Below, in pieces: positions 1-5,316 of a stretch of DNA of 5,440 bases. The stretch lies in contig JAKATV010000228.1 in the NCBI GenBank assembly GCA_021818565.1, positions 1 through 5,440 on the forward strand. The letters are read 5' to 3'. Positions within the stretch are counted from its first letter, which is position 1. The number at the start of each line of letters is the position of its first letter. The DNA is from Planctomycetota bacterium (lineage in GTDB: Bacteria; Planctomycetota; Phycisphaerae; WQYP01). Position numbers and translations under genes: made by a program. The notes below the pieces were generated by a model. The model worked only from the letters and a program-made list of their open reading frames with translations, made no database searches and was not told the origin of the DNA.

Positions 1-341
1 CCGCGATGATCGGAATGATCGCGCTGGCCGGCATTGTGACGCGCAACGCCATTATTCTCATTGATTTTATTCATCGATCTCTGGCCAACGGGCAATCGCT
101 TTACGATGCGATTCTCGAAAGCGTGGTGGTGCGTATGCGCCCCATTCTGCTTACCGCTGCCGCGGCGATGCTGTCATCCATTCCCATTTTGAGCGATCCA
201 ATTTTTTCCGGTCTGGCCTGGGCACTGATCTTCGGGCTGTTAGCCTCGACGATATTTACACTCTTTGTGATTCCCGTGACCTACTACATTCTATTTATCA
301 ATAAACCCGGCCACGGAGCGCCAACGCAAGACGAATCATAA
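1..341 (+). CDS. RND-family efflux transporter, C-terminal fragment (AcrB/HAE1-like inner-membrane pump)
   Basis: This is the last ~113 codons of a gene that begins left of the window; whole codons start at base 3 and the TAA stop is at 339-341. RND pumps are proton-driven inner-membrane transporters of about 1,000 residues that export drugs or other compounds through a periplasmic adaptor and an outer-membrane channel. What is visible matches their last transmembrane segments: a G-I-V-T-R-N-A-I-I-L-I-D helix, the R-M-R-P-I-L-L-T loop-helix motif, a D-P-I-F-S-G-L-A stretch, and a final hydrophobic helix ending V-I-P-V-T-Y-Y. The short polar tail (about 15 residues) is normal for the family. 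The N-A-I-I-L-I-D form fits the HAE1 (hydrophobe) type better than metal pumps, but substrate cannot be told from this end. No adaptor or outer-membrane gene follows, so any partners must lie upstream. Confidence 0.9.
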   Translation, partial: AMIGMIALAGIVTRNAIILIDFIHRSLANGQSLYDAILESVVVRMRPILLTAAAAMLSSIPILSDPIFSGLAWALIFGLLASTIFTLFVIPVTYYILFINKPGHGAPTQDES

Positions 342-366
342 CCCCGGTACGTCCGCGTTTATCTTC

Positions 367-597
367 GTGCAAGCTTCCGGAAAGATCAAACTGCTGAACC
401 GTGCTGCCCATATTCCGGGCATTATTCGTATGGGCCGTGAACAAGTCATACACGCTGCCGTTGCCGTTGTTGATGGTGCATCGGCACGCTATACTGGTCT
501 TGTTGAGTTAAGGCGATTCATGGCGTGCGCTGCAGCGCATGAACTTGCTGAGAAGTTTTCCGGTGCACGATCAGAAAGCCGTCTGAAAGGTTATTGA
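367..597 (+). CDS. Doubtful small hypothetical protein
   Basis: This is an open frame of 76 codons from a GTG start to TGA, lying between the RND gene and the toxin-antitoxin remnant. I do not recognise the product. It has no signal peptide or membrane helix. It reads as a mixed, rather alanine-rich soluble sequence with a possible helix (residues ~48-64) and a basic C-terminus. No good Shine-Dalgarno sequence precedes the GTG, and the start lies only 25 bases after the RND stop. It could be a real small gene, the tail of a decayed gene, or chance. It is listed because nothing else explains this stretch. Confidence 0.2.
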   Translation: MQASGKIKLLNRAAHIPGIIRMGREQVIHAAVAVVDGASARYTGLVELRRFMACAAAHELAEKFSGARSESRLKGY

Positions 598-607
598 CGT
601 AATGACC

Positions 608-623
608 GTCCGATATGCCGGAC
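608..623. promoter_or_regulatory. Small inverted repeat, possible operator of the TA remnant
   Basis: GTCCG (608-612) and CGGAC (619-623) form a perfect 5-base dyad around a 6-base centre. It lies 17 bases upstream of a TATAAT hexamer and overlaps where the -35 element would fall. VapBC operons are generally repressed by their own antitoxin or complex binding to dyads at the promoter, so an operator role is plausible. This is inference from position, and the dyad is short enough to occur by chance. Confidence 0.3.
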
Positions 624-645
624 GCATGATGTGATACGCTATAAT
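617..645 (+). promoter_or_regulatory. Probable promoter of the antitoxin-toxin pair
   Basis: A perfect TATAAT hexamer lies at 640-645, about 27 bases before the antitoxin ATG. Transcription would start near 652 with a leader of about 20 bases. The -35 position for a 17-base spacer reads GCCGGA, which is poor, so the promoter may depend on an activator or simply be weak. A TTGACG at 594-599 is 40 bases away, too far to pair with this -10. Confidence 0.45.
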
Positions 646-672
646 GGCGTGCGGTTTTTGAGGTGACTACCA

Positions 673-888
673 ATGCCCCAGATTATCCAAGGCAAATGGG
701 ACGACTTGGTCAAGAGCCATGACCTGCACGGCCACACGGTCCGCGTCATTGTGCTGGATCAGCAAGGCTCCGAAAATCCCTGGATCAGAAGCCTGCGGGC
801 TTGGGCCGACAGTCACAAGCCCCTTGGCCACGGAGTAGATGACAGCCGCGAGAGTATTTACTCTGGGACAACTGATGATCCTCGTTGA
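673..888 (+). CDS. VapB-like antitoxin of a PIN-domain toxin-antitoxin pair
   Basis: A 71-residue protein starting at ATG 673, preceded by a strong ribosome binding site GAGGTGA (660-666) with a 6-base gap. The sequence begins with an I-I-Q-G-K-W-D-D-L segment and an H-T-V-R-V-I-V-L strand. It ends with V-D-D-S-R-E-S-I-Y-S-G (residues 55-65). To my knowledge that combination is typical of small antitoxins encoded directly before PIN-domain toxins in Planctomycetota, Cyanobacteria and related bacteria. The conserved tail would be the part that wraps the toxin. The gene overlaps the toxin start by 14 bases (875-888), the translationally coupled arrangement usual for such pairs. The antitoxin looks intact although its partner is truncated, so it may persist as an orphan antitoxin or be an early stage of decay. 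The exact family name is not certain. Confidence 0.7.
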   Translation: MPQIIQGKWDDLVKSHDLHGHTVRVIVLDQQGSENPWIRSLRAWADSHKPLGHGVDDSRESIYSGTTDDPR

Positions 889-1072
889 TACCAATATCCC
901 CCTGCGCCTAGCCCAGATTGACCATCCGCATCGACGGATCGCCCTTGACGCCCTGCAATTGCTTACGCTGCGCGATCAGGAGGCACCGAGATCTCGATGC
1001 CGGAGGATAGGCATATCGGGTAACGGAAATGGGTTTTCACCGCAAAGACGCAAAGGCGCGAAGGATTTATGA
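875..1072 (+). pseudogene. Truncated PIN-domain toxin (VapC-like)
   Basis: The frame starts at ATG 875 inside the end of the antitoxin gene and runs 65 codons. Residues 1 to about 36 read as the start of a PIN-domain ribonuclease: M-I-L-V-D-T-N-I-P-L-R-L-A-Q, with D5 as the first metal-binding acidic residue, followed by the H-P-H-R-R-I-A-L-D-A-L helix. After about residue 36 (base ~983) the sequence no longer looks like a PIN protein. It becomes basic and low-complexity, and its last codons fall in the tandem CGCAAAGG block. A VapC toxin is normally about 130-140 residues and needs three or four acidic residues spread over its length. Only the first is kept here, so the protein should have no nuclease activity. 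Cause of truncation (deletion or replacement by repeat DNA) is inferred. I found no rest of the domain in the following 300 bases. Confidence 0.65.
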
Positions 1073-1115
1073 ACCACGGAGGAGGTGGAGGAAAACTGAG
1101 GAACGCGGAGAGGCA
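1034..1115. repeat. Low-complexity dispersed-type repeat block (CGCAAAGG and CACGGAGG units)
   Basis: Three tandem 8-mers are directly visible: CGCAAAGA (1041-1048), CGCAAAGG (1049-1056) and CGCGAAGG (1057-1064). A purine-rich stretch with ACCACGGAGG (1073-1082) and GAACGCGGAG (1101-1110) motifs follows. From general knowledge, such 'CGCAAAGGCGC' and 'CACGGAGG' strings recur in non-coding DNA of many environmental bacteria and often give spurious ORF calls. Only this one copy lies in the window, so dispersal is inferred. The block sits just after the point where the PIN toxin loses family similarity. Confidence 0.55.
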
Positions 1116-1306
1116 GCGCGATCTAGACGCAAGCCAACTTGCACGTCGGAGCGCGGGTAGCGCCGGCGGAATCGGCATACGGATATTTTTTCAGCCTTGG
1201 CTAACATGCTCGGCTTTTCGCCTTTCAAATGTTCCGCTCTCGGCAAAGTCACTCTTTTGCACCAGCCGAATTCGCTCTACTTTCAACTCTCTACTGCTCG
1301 CCTGTT
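1116..1306. other. Gene-free stretch between the toxin remnant and argF
   Basis: Together with the repeat block this makes about 320 bases without a credible gene. Open frames cross it on both strands, but they show no recognisable domain and lack good ribosome binding sites. Small hairpins can be drawn: GCAAG-CCAA-CTTGC (1129-1142) and a GCGC/GCGC dyad near 1149-1160. The stretch may be a continuation of the dispersed repeat or decayed DNA; the sequence alone does not say. Confidence 0.5.
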
Positions 1307-2263
1307 CTAATCGGGCCGCAGCCCGATTTGCACTGCTAGCAGGGCCTTCTGGAAATGGAGGCGGTTTTCGGCTTGTTGAAATACGATGCTGCGGTCAAAA
1401 TCCATGGCTTCATCTGTTAGTTCTACGCCCCGATATGCCGGCAGGCAGTGCATGACTACCGCATGGGCCGGGGCGGCGGAAATGAGTTTGGCGTTAATCT
1501 GGTAGGGGGTAAAAATCTTCATCCGCTGGGCTTTTTCACTTTCCTGTCCCATGCTGACCCAGGTGTCGGTGTAAATAATATCCGCGGCACCAACCGCCGC
1601 CATGGGGTCGGCAGTGGCCTGAAAATCAAATCCCGGAATGTTGGATGCGGCTTGAACATCGGAGGGGTGCAGTTCATAACCAACGGGCGCGGCGATACGG
1701 AATTTCAAACCGAACACCGCGCAGGCTTCCATGAGTGATCGGGCGACATTGTTGCCATCGCCCACATACGCCAGCGTCAGGTCGGAAAGAGATCCGAAGC
1801 GTTCGCGAATCGTCAGCAGATCGGCCATCACCTGACAGGGATGGCTGCGGTCGCTAAGGGCGTTGGTGACGGGGCGATTGCTGAAACGGGCCAGTTGCAC
1901 AATGGTGTCATGGGCAAACGTCCGGGCCATAATGGCGTCACAGAATCCGGAAAGAACGCGTGCGGCGTCGGGGACGCTTTCGCGCGTGCCTAAGCCGATT
2001 TCACCGGGGGTAATGTAAATGGCGGCTCCGCCCAAATGCGTCATGGCCACTTCAAAACTCACCCGTGTGCGTAACGACGGCTTTTCAAAAATCATGGCCA
2101 GGGTTTTGCCCGCGGCAACGGGGTCATTGCGGCCTGTGGAGCGGTATTGTGCTTTAAGCCGTTGGGCCACGGCCAGCAGATGCTCCAGCGTGGCGCGAGG
2201 CATGCCGAGAATGTCAATGAAATCAAATTTGCCGCCCGACGGCGCGCTGTTGGTCTGGTTCAT
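1307..2263 (-). CDS. argF: Ornithine carbamoyltransferase (anabolic)
   Basis: ArgF makes citrulline from ornithine and carbamoyl phosphate, a cytosolic step of arginine biosynthesis. The 318-residue product has normal length. All key motifs are present in order: the carbamoyl-phosphate loop K-P-S-L-R-T-R (61-67, the family's S-x-R-T-R form), R-T near 114-115, H-P-C-Q (141-144), the D-G-N-N motif (169-172), D-T-W-V-S-M-G (233-239, the ornithine-contacting loop), and H-C-L-P (272-275) with its catalytic cysteine. The D-x-W-x-S-M-G and H-C-L-P motifs separate it from aspartate carbamoyltransferase. The short polar stretch before the first helix is ordinary. The ATG at 2261-2263 has a GAGG ribosome site (complement of 2271-2274) with about 7 bases spacing. 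The gene follows argB on the same strand after 57 bases, so the two are probably co-transcribed. Confidence 0.96.
   Translation of the reverse strand: MNQTNSAPSGGKFDFIDILGMPRATLEHLLAVAQRLKAQYRSTGRNDPVAAGKTLAMIFEKPSLRTRVSFEVAMTHLGGAAIYITPGEIGLGTRESVPDAARVLSGFCDAIMARTFAHDTIVQLARFSNRPVTNALSDRSHPCQVMADLLTIRERFGSLSDLTLAYVGDGNNVARSLMEACAVFGLKFRIAAPVGYELHPSDVQAASNIPGFDFQATADPMAAVGAADIIYTDTWVSMGQESEKAQRMKIFTPYQINAKLISAAPAHAVVMHCLPAYRGVELTDEAMDFDRSIVFQQAENRLHFQKALLAVQIGLRPD
1309..1328 (-). terminator. GC-rich hairpin at the end of argF
   Basis: AATCGGGC (1309-1316) and GCCCGATT (1321-1328) form a perfect 8-base stem with a 4-base loop. It covers the last codons and stop of argF. Read leftward, it is not followed by a run of T, so it is not a standard intrinsic terminator. 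It might stabilise the 3' end of the message or slow polymerase. A chance effect of the coding sequence (I-G-L-R-P-D) is possible. Confidence 0.25.
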
Positions 2264-2270
2264 GATAACG

Positions 2271-2275
2271 CCTCA
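2271..2275 (-). promoter_or_regulatory. Ribosome binding site of argF
   Basis: Read on the minus strand the bases are TGAGG, ending 7 bases before the ATG at 2263. This supports the chosen argF start and independent translation initiation within the argB-argF message. Confidence 0.6.
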
Positions 2276-2320
2276 GTTCAGATTATATATCCGCTGATAT
2301 TGGGATAAATACTCATGTCA

Positions 2321-3202
2321 TTAAGATCGGATAATTTCCGTGCCCACGCCCTGATCGGAATATATTTCCAGCAGCAGGGAATGGGGAAATCGGCCGTCGA
2401 TAATATGTGTTTTCTGCACGCCGCCATCCAGGGCAATAAAACAGGCCTCCACTTTGGGCAGCATTCCTTCGCCGATATTTCCCGCCGCCACGAGTTTCTC
2501 AATTTCCTCGCGGGACACGCTTCGTAAAAGGGAAGCGGGATCGTCCTTGCGCCGGCGTATACCGTGCGTATCGGATACCAGCACCATTTTCTCCGCCCGG
2601 CACGCGGCGGCGACAAACCCGGCGGCGGTATCGGCATTGACATTGAGCTTGCCGCCCGCGTTATCCAGGGCGATTGGGGCAATGACCGGGATATAGTCCG
2701 CCGCGGCCAAGGCCTGCAGCAATTCCGAGTTCACGCGCGTAATCTGCCCGACGCGGCCAATATCAATGCGTGGATTGTTTTGATCGGATAAGTACAGTTT
2801 CTCGGCAAATAATACCGCGCTACCCAGCGAATTTAACTGCATGGCCTTGCCGCCAAGTTCACCGATGGTCTGCACAATAAACGTATTGATGTCATTGACC
2901 AGCACATGCTCCGCAATGGCCAACGTGCGATCATCGGTATAGCGGCGGCCCATAACAAACTGGGCCTCAATGCCCGCTTCGTTCATGGCCTGCGTGATCG
3001 CTTTGCCTCCGCCGTGCACCACCACCGGCCTCATGCCCACGGCATGCATAAATACAATGTCAGTGAGGACCTTGCGGAATTCCTCGCGGGAATCCATAAA
3101 TGAACCACCGAGCTTAACGACCACAATTTTCTCGTTGAAACGCTGGATATATCCCAACGCCTCAATAAGCGAGCCGGCTTTATCAAGAATTGTTTTATCC
3201 AT
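2321..3202 (-). CDS. argB: N-acetylglutamate kinase, arginine-sensitive type
   Basis: ArgB phosphorylates N-acetyl-L-glutamate with ATP, the second step of acetylated arginine biosynthesis in the cytosol. From the ATG at 3200-3202 the protein has 293 residues, the usual size. Amino-acid-kinase motifs appear in order: K-L-G-G-S (30-34), H-G-G-G-K (63-67), G-R-R-Y-T-D (85-90, substrate arginine), N-V-N-A-D (187-191), G-M-L-P-K-V (246-251) and G-G-V-Q-K-T-H-I-I-D-G-R (260-271). The first ~25 residues, with L-I-E-A-L-G-Y-I-Q-R-F, form the N-terminal helix known from hexameric kinases inhibited by arginine. The C-terminal S-D-Q-G-V-G-T-E-I fits that group too, so feedback inhibition is expected. 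The frame stays open upstream to a TTG at 3379 (59 more codons). That part has no family look. The start is still uncertain: a TTG at codon -4 has a better placed GGGAG. argF follows after 57 bases. Confidence 0.94.
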   Translation of the reverse strand: MDKTILDKAGSLIEALGYIQRFNEKIVVVKLGGSFMDSREEFRKVLTDIVFMHAVGMRPVVVHGGGKAITQAMNEAGIEAQFVMGRRYTDDRTLAIAEHVLVNDINTFIVQTIGELGGKAMQLNSLGSAVLFAEKLYLSDQNNPRIDIGRVGQITRVNSELLQALAAADYIPVIAPIALDNAGGKLNVNADTAAGFVAAACRAEKMVLVSDTHGIRRRKDDPASLLRSVSREEIEKLVAAGNIGEGMLPKVEACFIALDGGVQKTHIIDGRFPHSLLLEIYSDQGVGTEIIRS

Positions 3203-3417
3203 GGCCACGTCCAAGGGAAACTCCCGTTCAATTAAAATGTATGGTTTATCCAACTCCGCGCGGCTGGAAAATAACCCGCCCCCCGCTTGTTGCGTCAAGC
3301 GTGGAGGCCTCATTAAGTATCCAATATTCCCGCGCAGGGAACAAACAGGGCGATGAGAATACGATTGCTTGGCGTACAAAGCAAGGTTTTTCCGGGAGAA
3401 AAAGTCGAAAATTTTGT

Positions 3418-3501
3418 TGCCACCCCGCTAAATTGCCCGAATTTCAGCAATAAACTAAAAATATGCCACTTTGCCACTTGAAACTGCCATGCCTTTGCCA
3501 C
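3418..3501. repeat. Cluster of TGCCAC direct repeats upstream of ctaA
   Basis: The hexamer TGCCAC occurs at 3418-3423, 3464-3469, 3472-3477 and 3496-3501, with a variant TGCCAT at 3485-3490. Two copies share the longer form TTTGCCACT (3470-3478 and 3494-3502). Five related words in 84 bases is more than expected by chance. They could be binding sites for a regulator of ctaA or of both divergent genes, or simple sequence drift. No known regulator is matched. Confidence 0.45.
3433..3461 (+). promoter_or_regulatory. Candidate ctaA promoter
   Basis: TTGCCC (3433-3438) and TAAAAA (3456-3461) are spaced by 17 bases, each with four of six consensus matches. The start would be near 3468, leaving a leader of about 75 bases that contains most of the TGCCAC repeats. 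It is weak and unproven. Confidence 0.2.
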
Positions 3502-3504
3502 TAG

Positions 3505-3528
3505 CATCATGTGGTGATCAATGTGATG
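3505..3528. promoter_or_regulatory. Imperfect dyad just before ctaA
   Basis: CATCA (3505-3509) is mirrored by TGATG (3524-3528), with two further symmetric base pairs inside a 24-base span. It ends 16 bases before the ctaA ATG. At this position a bound protein or an RNA hairpin could block ribosome access. Seven of twelve half-site positions match, which is suggestive only. Confidence 0.25.
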
Positions 3529-3544
3529 TTGTTTGGATTACACA

Positions 3545-4930
3545 ATGCCTTTGGATTCTATCTTGCAGGAAACGCCTCATACCCCCGGCCCTCCGATTCT
3601 TGACCCGCGCCCCTATAGCCGAAAAGATGCGGGCGATGTACTGGCGGTGGGCTTGGCCACCACCGTTTTGATGTGGTCAGTGGGATACATTTTCCGCATG
3701 CCCGGAGATCGTGTGCCCGCACCGCTGATACTGGCGGCGTTGGTGGCCATACTCATCGGTGGCGGCGTTATGGGCGCTTGGCGCACGCGCCGCGGGCCGA
3801 TTGGCGGATTATGGGTTGGATTGATCAGCGGATCGCTGAATCTTCTGGTGCTGGGTTCATTAGGCAGAGACCTTACCACCGACCATCGCATTATTGCCTA
3901 TGAATTTCTCTGGGCACCCGTGAGTGTGATTTCCGCCGGGCTTCTGGCGTGGATCGGGGGGTTTTTTGGTGCCCGGTTAAATCCGCAGCGGCGGCAATAT
4001 CTGCATCCGGAAGGTTCGCTGACGCTTTCGACCGTCATTGCCACCTTGGTATTAATTATGGCCGGCGGCATGGTGACGGGCCTGAATGCCGGGCTTTCAG
4101 TGCCGGATTGGCCGGATTCATTCCGCCTCCGCATGTTCTTTTTCCCGTTATCCCACATGACCGGCGGCGTATTTTTTGAACATACCCACCGCCTGTTCGG
4201 CACGCTGGTGGGACTGGCCACACTCATTCAAACCATTTATTTATTCCGGCATGAAAGCCGACGCTGGGTTAAGTGGACATCTTTCATCGCCTTGATCATG
4301 GTTATTGTTCAAGGCCTTATGGGCGGCTTGCGCGTCACGGGGCATTTTACACTGGCGAAATCCCGGCTCGGAATGGACCCCAGCACCCCGCTGGCCATTA
4401 TTCACGGGGCATTTGGCCAGGTATTTTTTGCGGTGTTGGTGGTCCTGGCGGCGGTGTGCTCCCCCAGTTGGACCAGCAACCTGCAGCCTAAGCCGCGATT
4501 AAGCGCAAAAATTGGCCGCAGTATGGCTTGGGCACTGGTGGGTGTACTTCTGGTGCAGTTGACGCTGGGAGCCATTCTCCGACACGTCGGGGGCGTCCTG
4601 CTTTTGCATATCAGCGTTGCCGTGATTGTCCTGCTGCTGGCTTTGTTTTCCGGTGCGCGCGCCTGGGGATTAAATCCGGACCAACTGATTCTTAAACGCG
4701 TCGGCCTGGCTTTGCTTTGCGTCGTGTCGCTGCAGGTACTTTTGGGTGTCTGCGCGGTGATTGCCCTGGGCGGGGGCGGTCCTCTGGAGCATCCAGATAT
4801 GGCTCAAGCGGTCGTGACCACCGCGCATCAGACCACCGGTGCGGTGCTGCTGGCTATTGCGGTGCTGCTGGCCGTCTGGACCGTGCGGCTGGAATCGCCG
4901 GTTAGCCTGAAGCATCTGGAAGCTATATAA
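3545..4930 (+). CDS. ctaA: Heme A synthase, COX15/CtaA family, with N-terminal four-helix extension
   Basis: CtaA/COX15 oxidises the C8 methyl group of heme O to a formyl group, giving heme A for aa3-type cytochrome oxidase in the cytoplasmic membrane. From the ATG at 3545 the protein has 461 residues; a TTG at 3533 would add four. The core from about residue 160 has eight predicted helices and the conserved histidines in the expected places: E-H-T-H-R (212-216), H287 before G-A-F-G-Q, H347 and H355 around L-R-H-V-G-G-V-L-L-L-H, and H428 in T-A-H-Q-T-T-G. P-D-W-P (187-190) and Q-G-L-M-G-G-L-R-V-T (256-265) are also family features. The cysteine pair of the first outer loop in Bacillus CtaA is absent. 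Residues 1-160 form an extra region with about four membrane helices (near 31-50, 59-80, 86-107, 121-142), not part of the standard eight-helix fold. The ribosome site (TGGA) is weak. A lipoprotein gene follows closely. Confidence 0.9.
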   Translation: MPLDSILQETPHTPGPPILDPRPYSRKDAGDVLAVGLATTVLMWSVGYIFRMPGDRVPAPLILAALVAILIGGGVMGAWRTRRGPIGGLWVGLISGSLNLLVLGSLGRDLTTDHRIIAYEFLWAPVSVISAGLLAWIGGFFGARLNPQRRQYLHPEGSLTLSTVIATLVLIMAGGMVTGLNAGLSVPDWPDSFRLRMFFFPLSHMTGGVFFEHTHRLFGTLVGLATLIQTIYLFRHESRRWVKWTSFIALIMVIVQGLMGGLRVTGHFTLAKSRLGMDPSTPLAIIHGAFGQVFFAVLVVLAAVCSPSWTSNLQPKPRLSAKIGRSMAWALVGVLLVQLTLGAILRHVGGVLLLHISVAVIVLLLALFSGARAWGLNPDQLILKRVGLALLCVVSLQVLLGVCAVIALGGGGPLEHPDMAQAVVTTAHQTTGAVLLAIAVLLAVWTVRLESPVSLKHLEAI

Positions 4931-4952
4931 TGCACTAGGCAAAAAATGAATC

Positions 4953-4957
4953 AGGAG
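4953..4957 (+). promoter_or_regulatory. Ribosome binding site of the small lipoprotein gene
   Basis: AGGAG lies 10 bases before the ATG at 4968, within the 37-base gap after ctaA. It is slightly long-spaced but is the only Shine-Dalgarno sequence near, and it supports this start. Confidence 0.6.
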
Positions 4958-4967
4958 ATTCATAAAC

Positions 4968-5204
4968 ATGAATCTATGCGACAATTTTTCTCGCACACTT
5001 AATTTTCGTTGCATATTGGTGTTGGCGGCAATAGCGTCGATGCTCATGCTCGGCGGGTGCCAAGAGGAGCTTTTTAGCGGACGTGACCAGAATATTCAGG
5101 GAAAATCACAGTATTTTCCCGATCCGCACCCGATTGAGCAGTCCCATTCCGATGCGGGTACAGGCGGAGGGGCGATGCCCTTTGGCGGTCAGAATGGATT
5201 CTAA
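4968..5204 (+). CDS. Small lipoprotein of unknown function
   Basis: A 78-residue protein with a lipoprotein signal peptide: a short N-region with R9 and R14, a hydrophobic core (about I16-L28), then the lipobox L-G-G-C ending at C31. Cleavage would leave a 48-residue lipidated mature chain beginning C-Q-E-E. The mature part is polar, rich in Gly, Ser, Gln and Pro, with P-D-P-H-P near residues 51-55 and a glycine-rich tail ending G-G-Q-N-G-F. It has no recognised domain and is probably unstructured. The residue after the cysteine is Gln, not Asp, so by the enterobacterial rule it would go to the outer membrane; that rule may not hold here. It sits 37 bases after ctaA on the same strand and may share its transcript, but a role in oxidase assembly is only a guess. 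Confidence 0.75.
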   Translation: MNLCDNFSRTLNFRCILVLAAIASMLMLGGCQEELFSGRDQNIQGKSQYFPDPHPIEQSHSDAGTGGGAMPFGGQNGF

Positions 5205-5210
5205 TGTTTC

Positions 5211-5264
5211 GCGATTGTGCTTTGTCGCCCCGGATTTTCAGGCTTGACCCAGCGCTGCAATCGC
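5211..5264. other. Long-loop inverted repeat after the lipoprotein gene
   Basis: GCGATTG (5211-5217) is mirrored by CAATCGC (5258-5264) with a 40-base loop. No T-run follows, so it is a poor intrinsic terminator. No gene is seen from 5205 to 5408, and no other terminator is evident. Confidence 0.15.
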
Positions 5265-5316
5265 CCGATAAATTCGTACATTTGTCTTAAGGCCATCTCG
5301 CCGCATAAGATAGTCC

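Larger units (their letters stand above)
3203..3544. promoter_or_regulatory. Divergent intergenic region between argB and ctaA
   Basis: These 342 bases separate the two divergently read genes and should hold both promoters. No credible gene lies inside; the in-frame extension of argB on the minus strand (up to 3379) looks non-coding. The half near ctaA is AT-richer than the genes and contains repeated TGCCAC motifs and a dyad, described separately. For argB, a weak leftward candidate is TTGACG (complement of 3293-3298) with TATTTT (complement of 3268-3273) and a 19-base spacer. It would start transcription between the TTG at 3379 and the ATG at 3202, which would favour the shorter ArgB. Confidence 0.5.

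Noticed and set aside
594..599. TTGACG as -35 element for the TATAAT at 640
   Set aside because: The spacer would be 40 bases, far beyond the 16-19 needed.
667..894. Minus-strand frame of 75 codons opposite the antitoxin
   Set aside because: It mirrors the + strand antitoxin, which has the ribosome site and family motif; the minus frame has neither.
1041..1064. CRISPR-like array
   Set aside because: The units are 8 bases in direct tandem without spacers, so it is not a CRISPR array. None is seen elsewhere in the window.
1067..1252. Minus-strand frame of 61 codons in the gap before argF
   Set aside because: It has no ribosome site or domain and ends inside the repeat block; such frames commonly come from dispersed repeats.
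1069..1455. 128-codon + strand frame from the repeat block into argF
   Set aside because: It starts in low-complexity repeat DNA and runs antisense through the conserved C-terminus of argF.
2278..2682. 134-codon minus-strand frame overlapping the 3' part of argB
   Set aside because: It is a shifted frame of argB; the argB frame carries the kinase motifs throughout this region.
3485..3500. Sigma-54-like -24/-12 site on the minus strand (TGGCA with GG and GC ten bases apart)
   Set aside because: The spacing fits, but it arises from the TGCCAC repeats, lies almost 300 bases from argB, and no enhancer-binding regulator or upstream site is seen.
3898..4227. 109-codon minus-strand frame inside ctaA
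   Set aside because: It is antisense to the conserved COX15 core and shows no family signal of its own.
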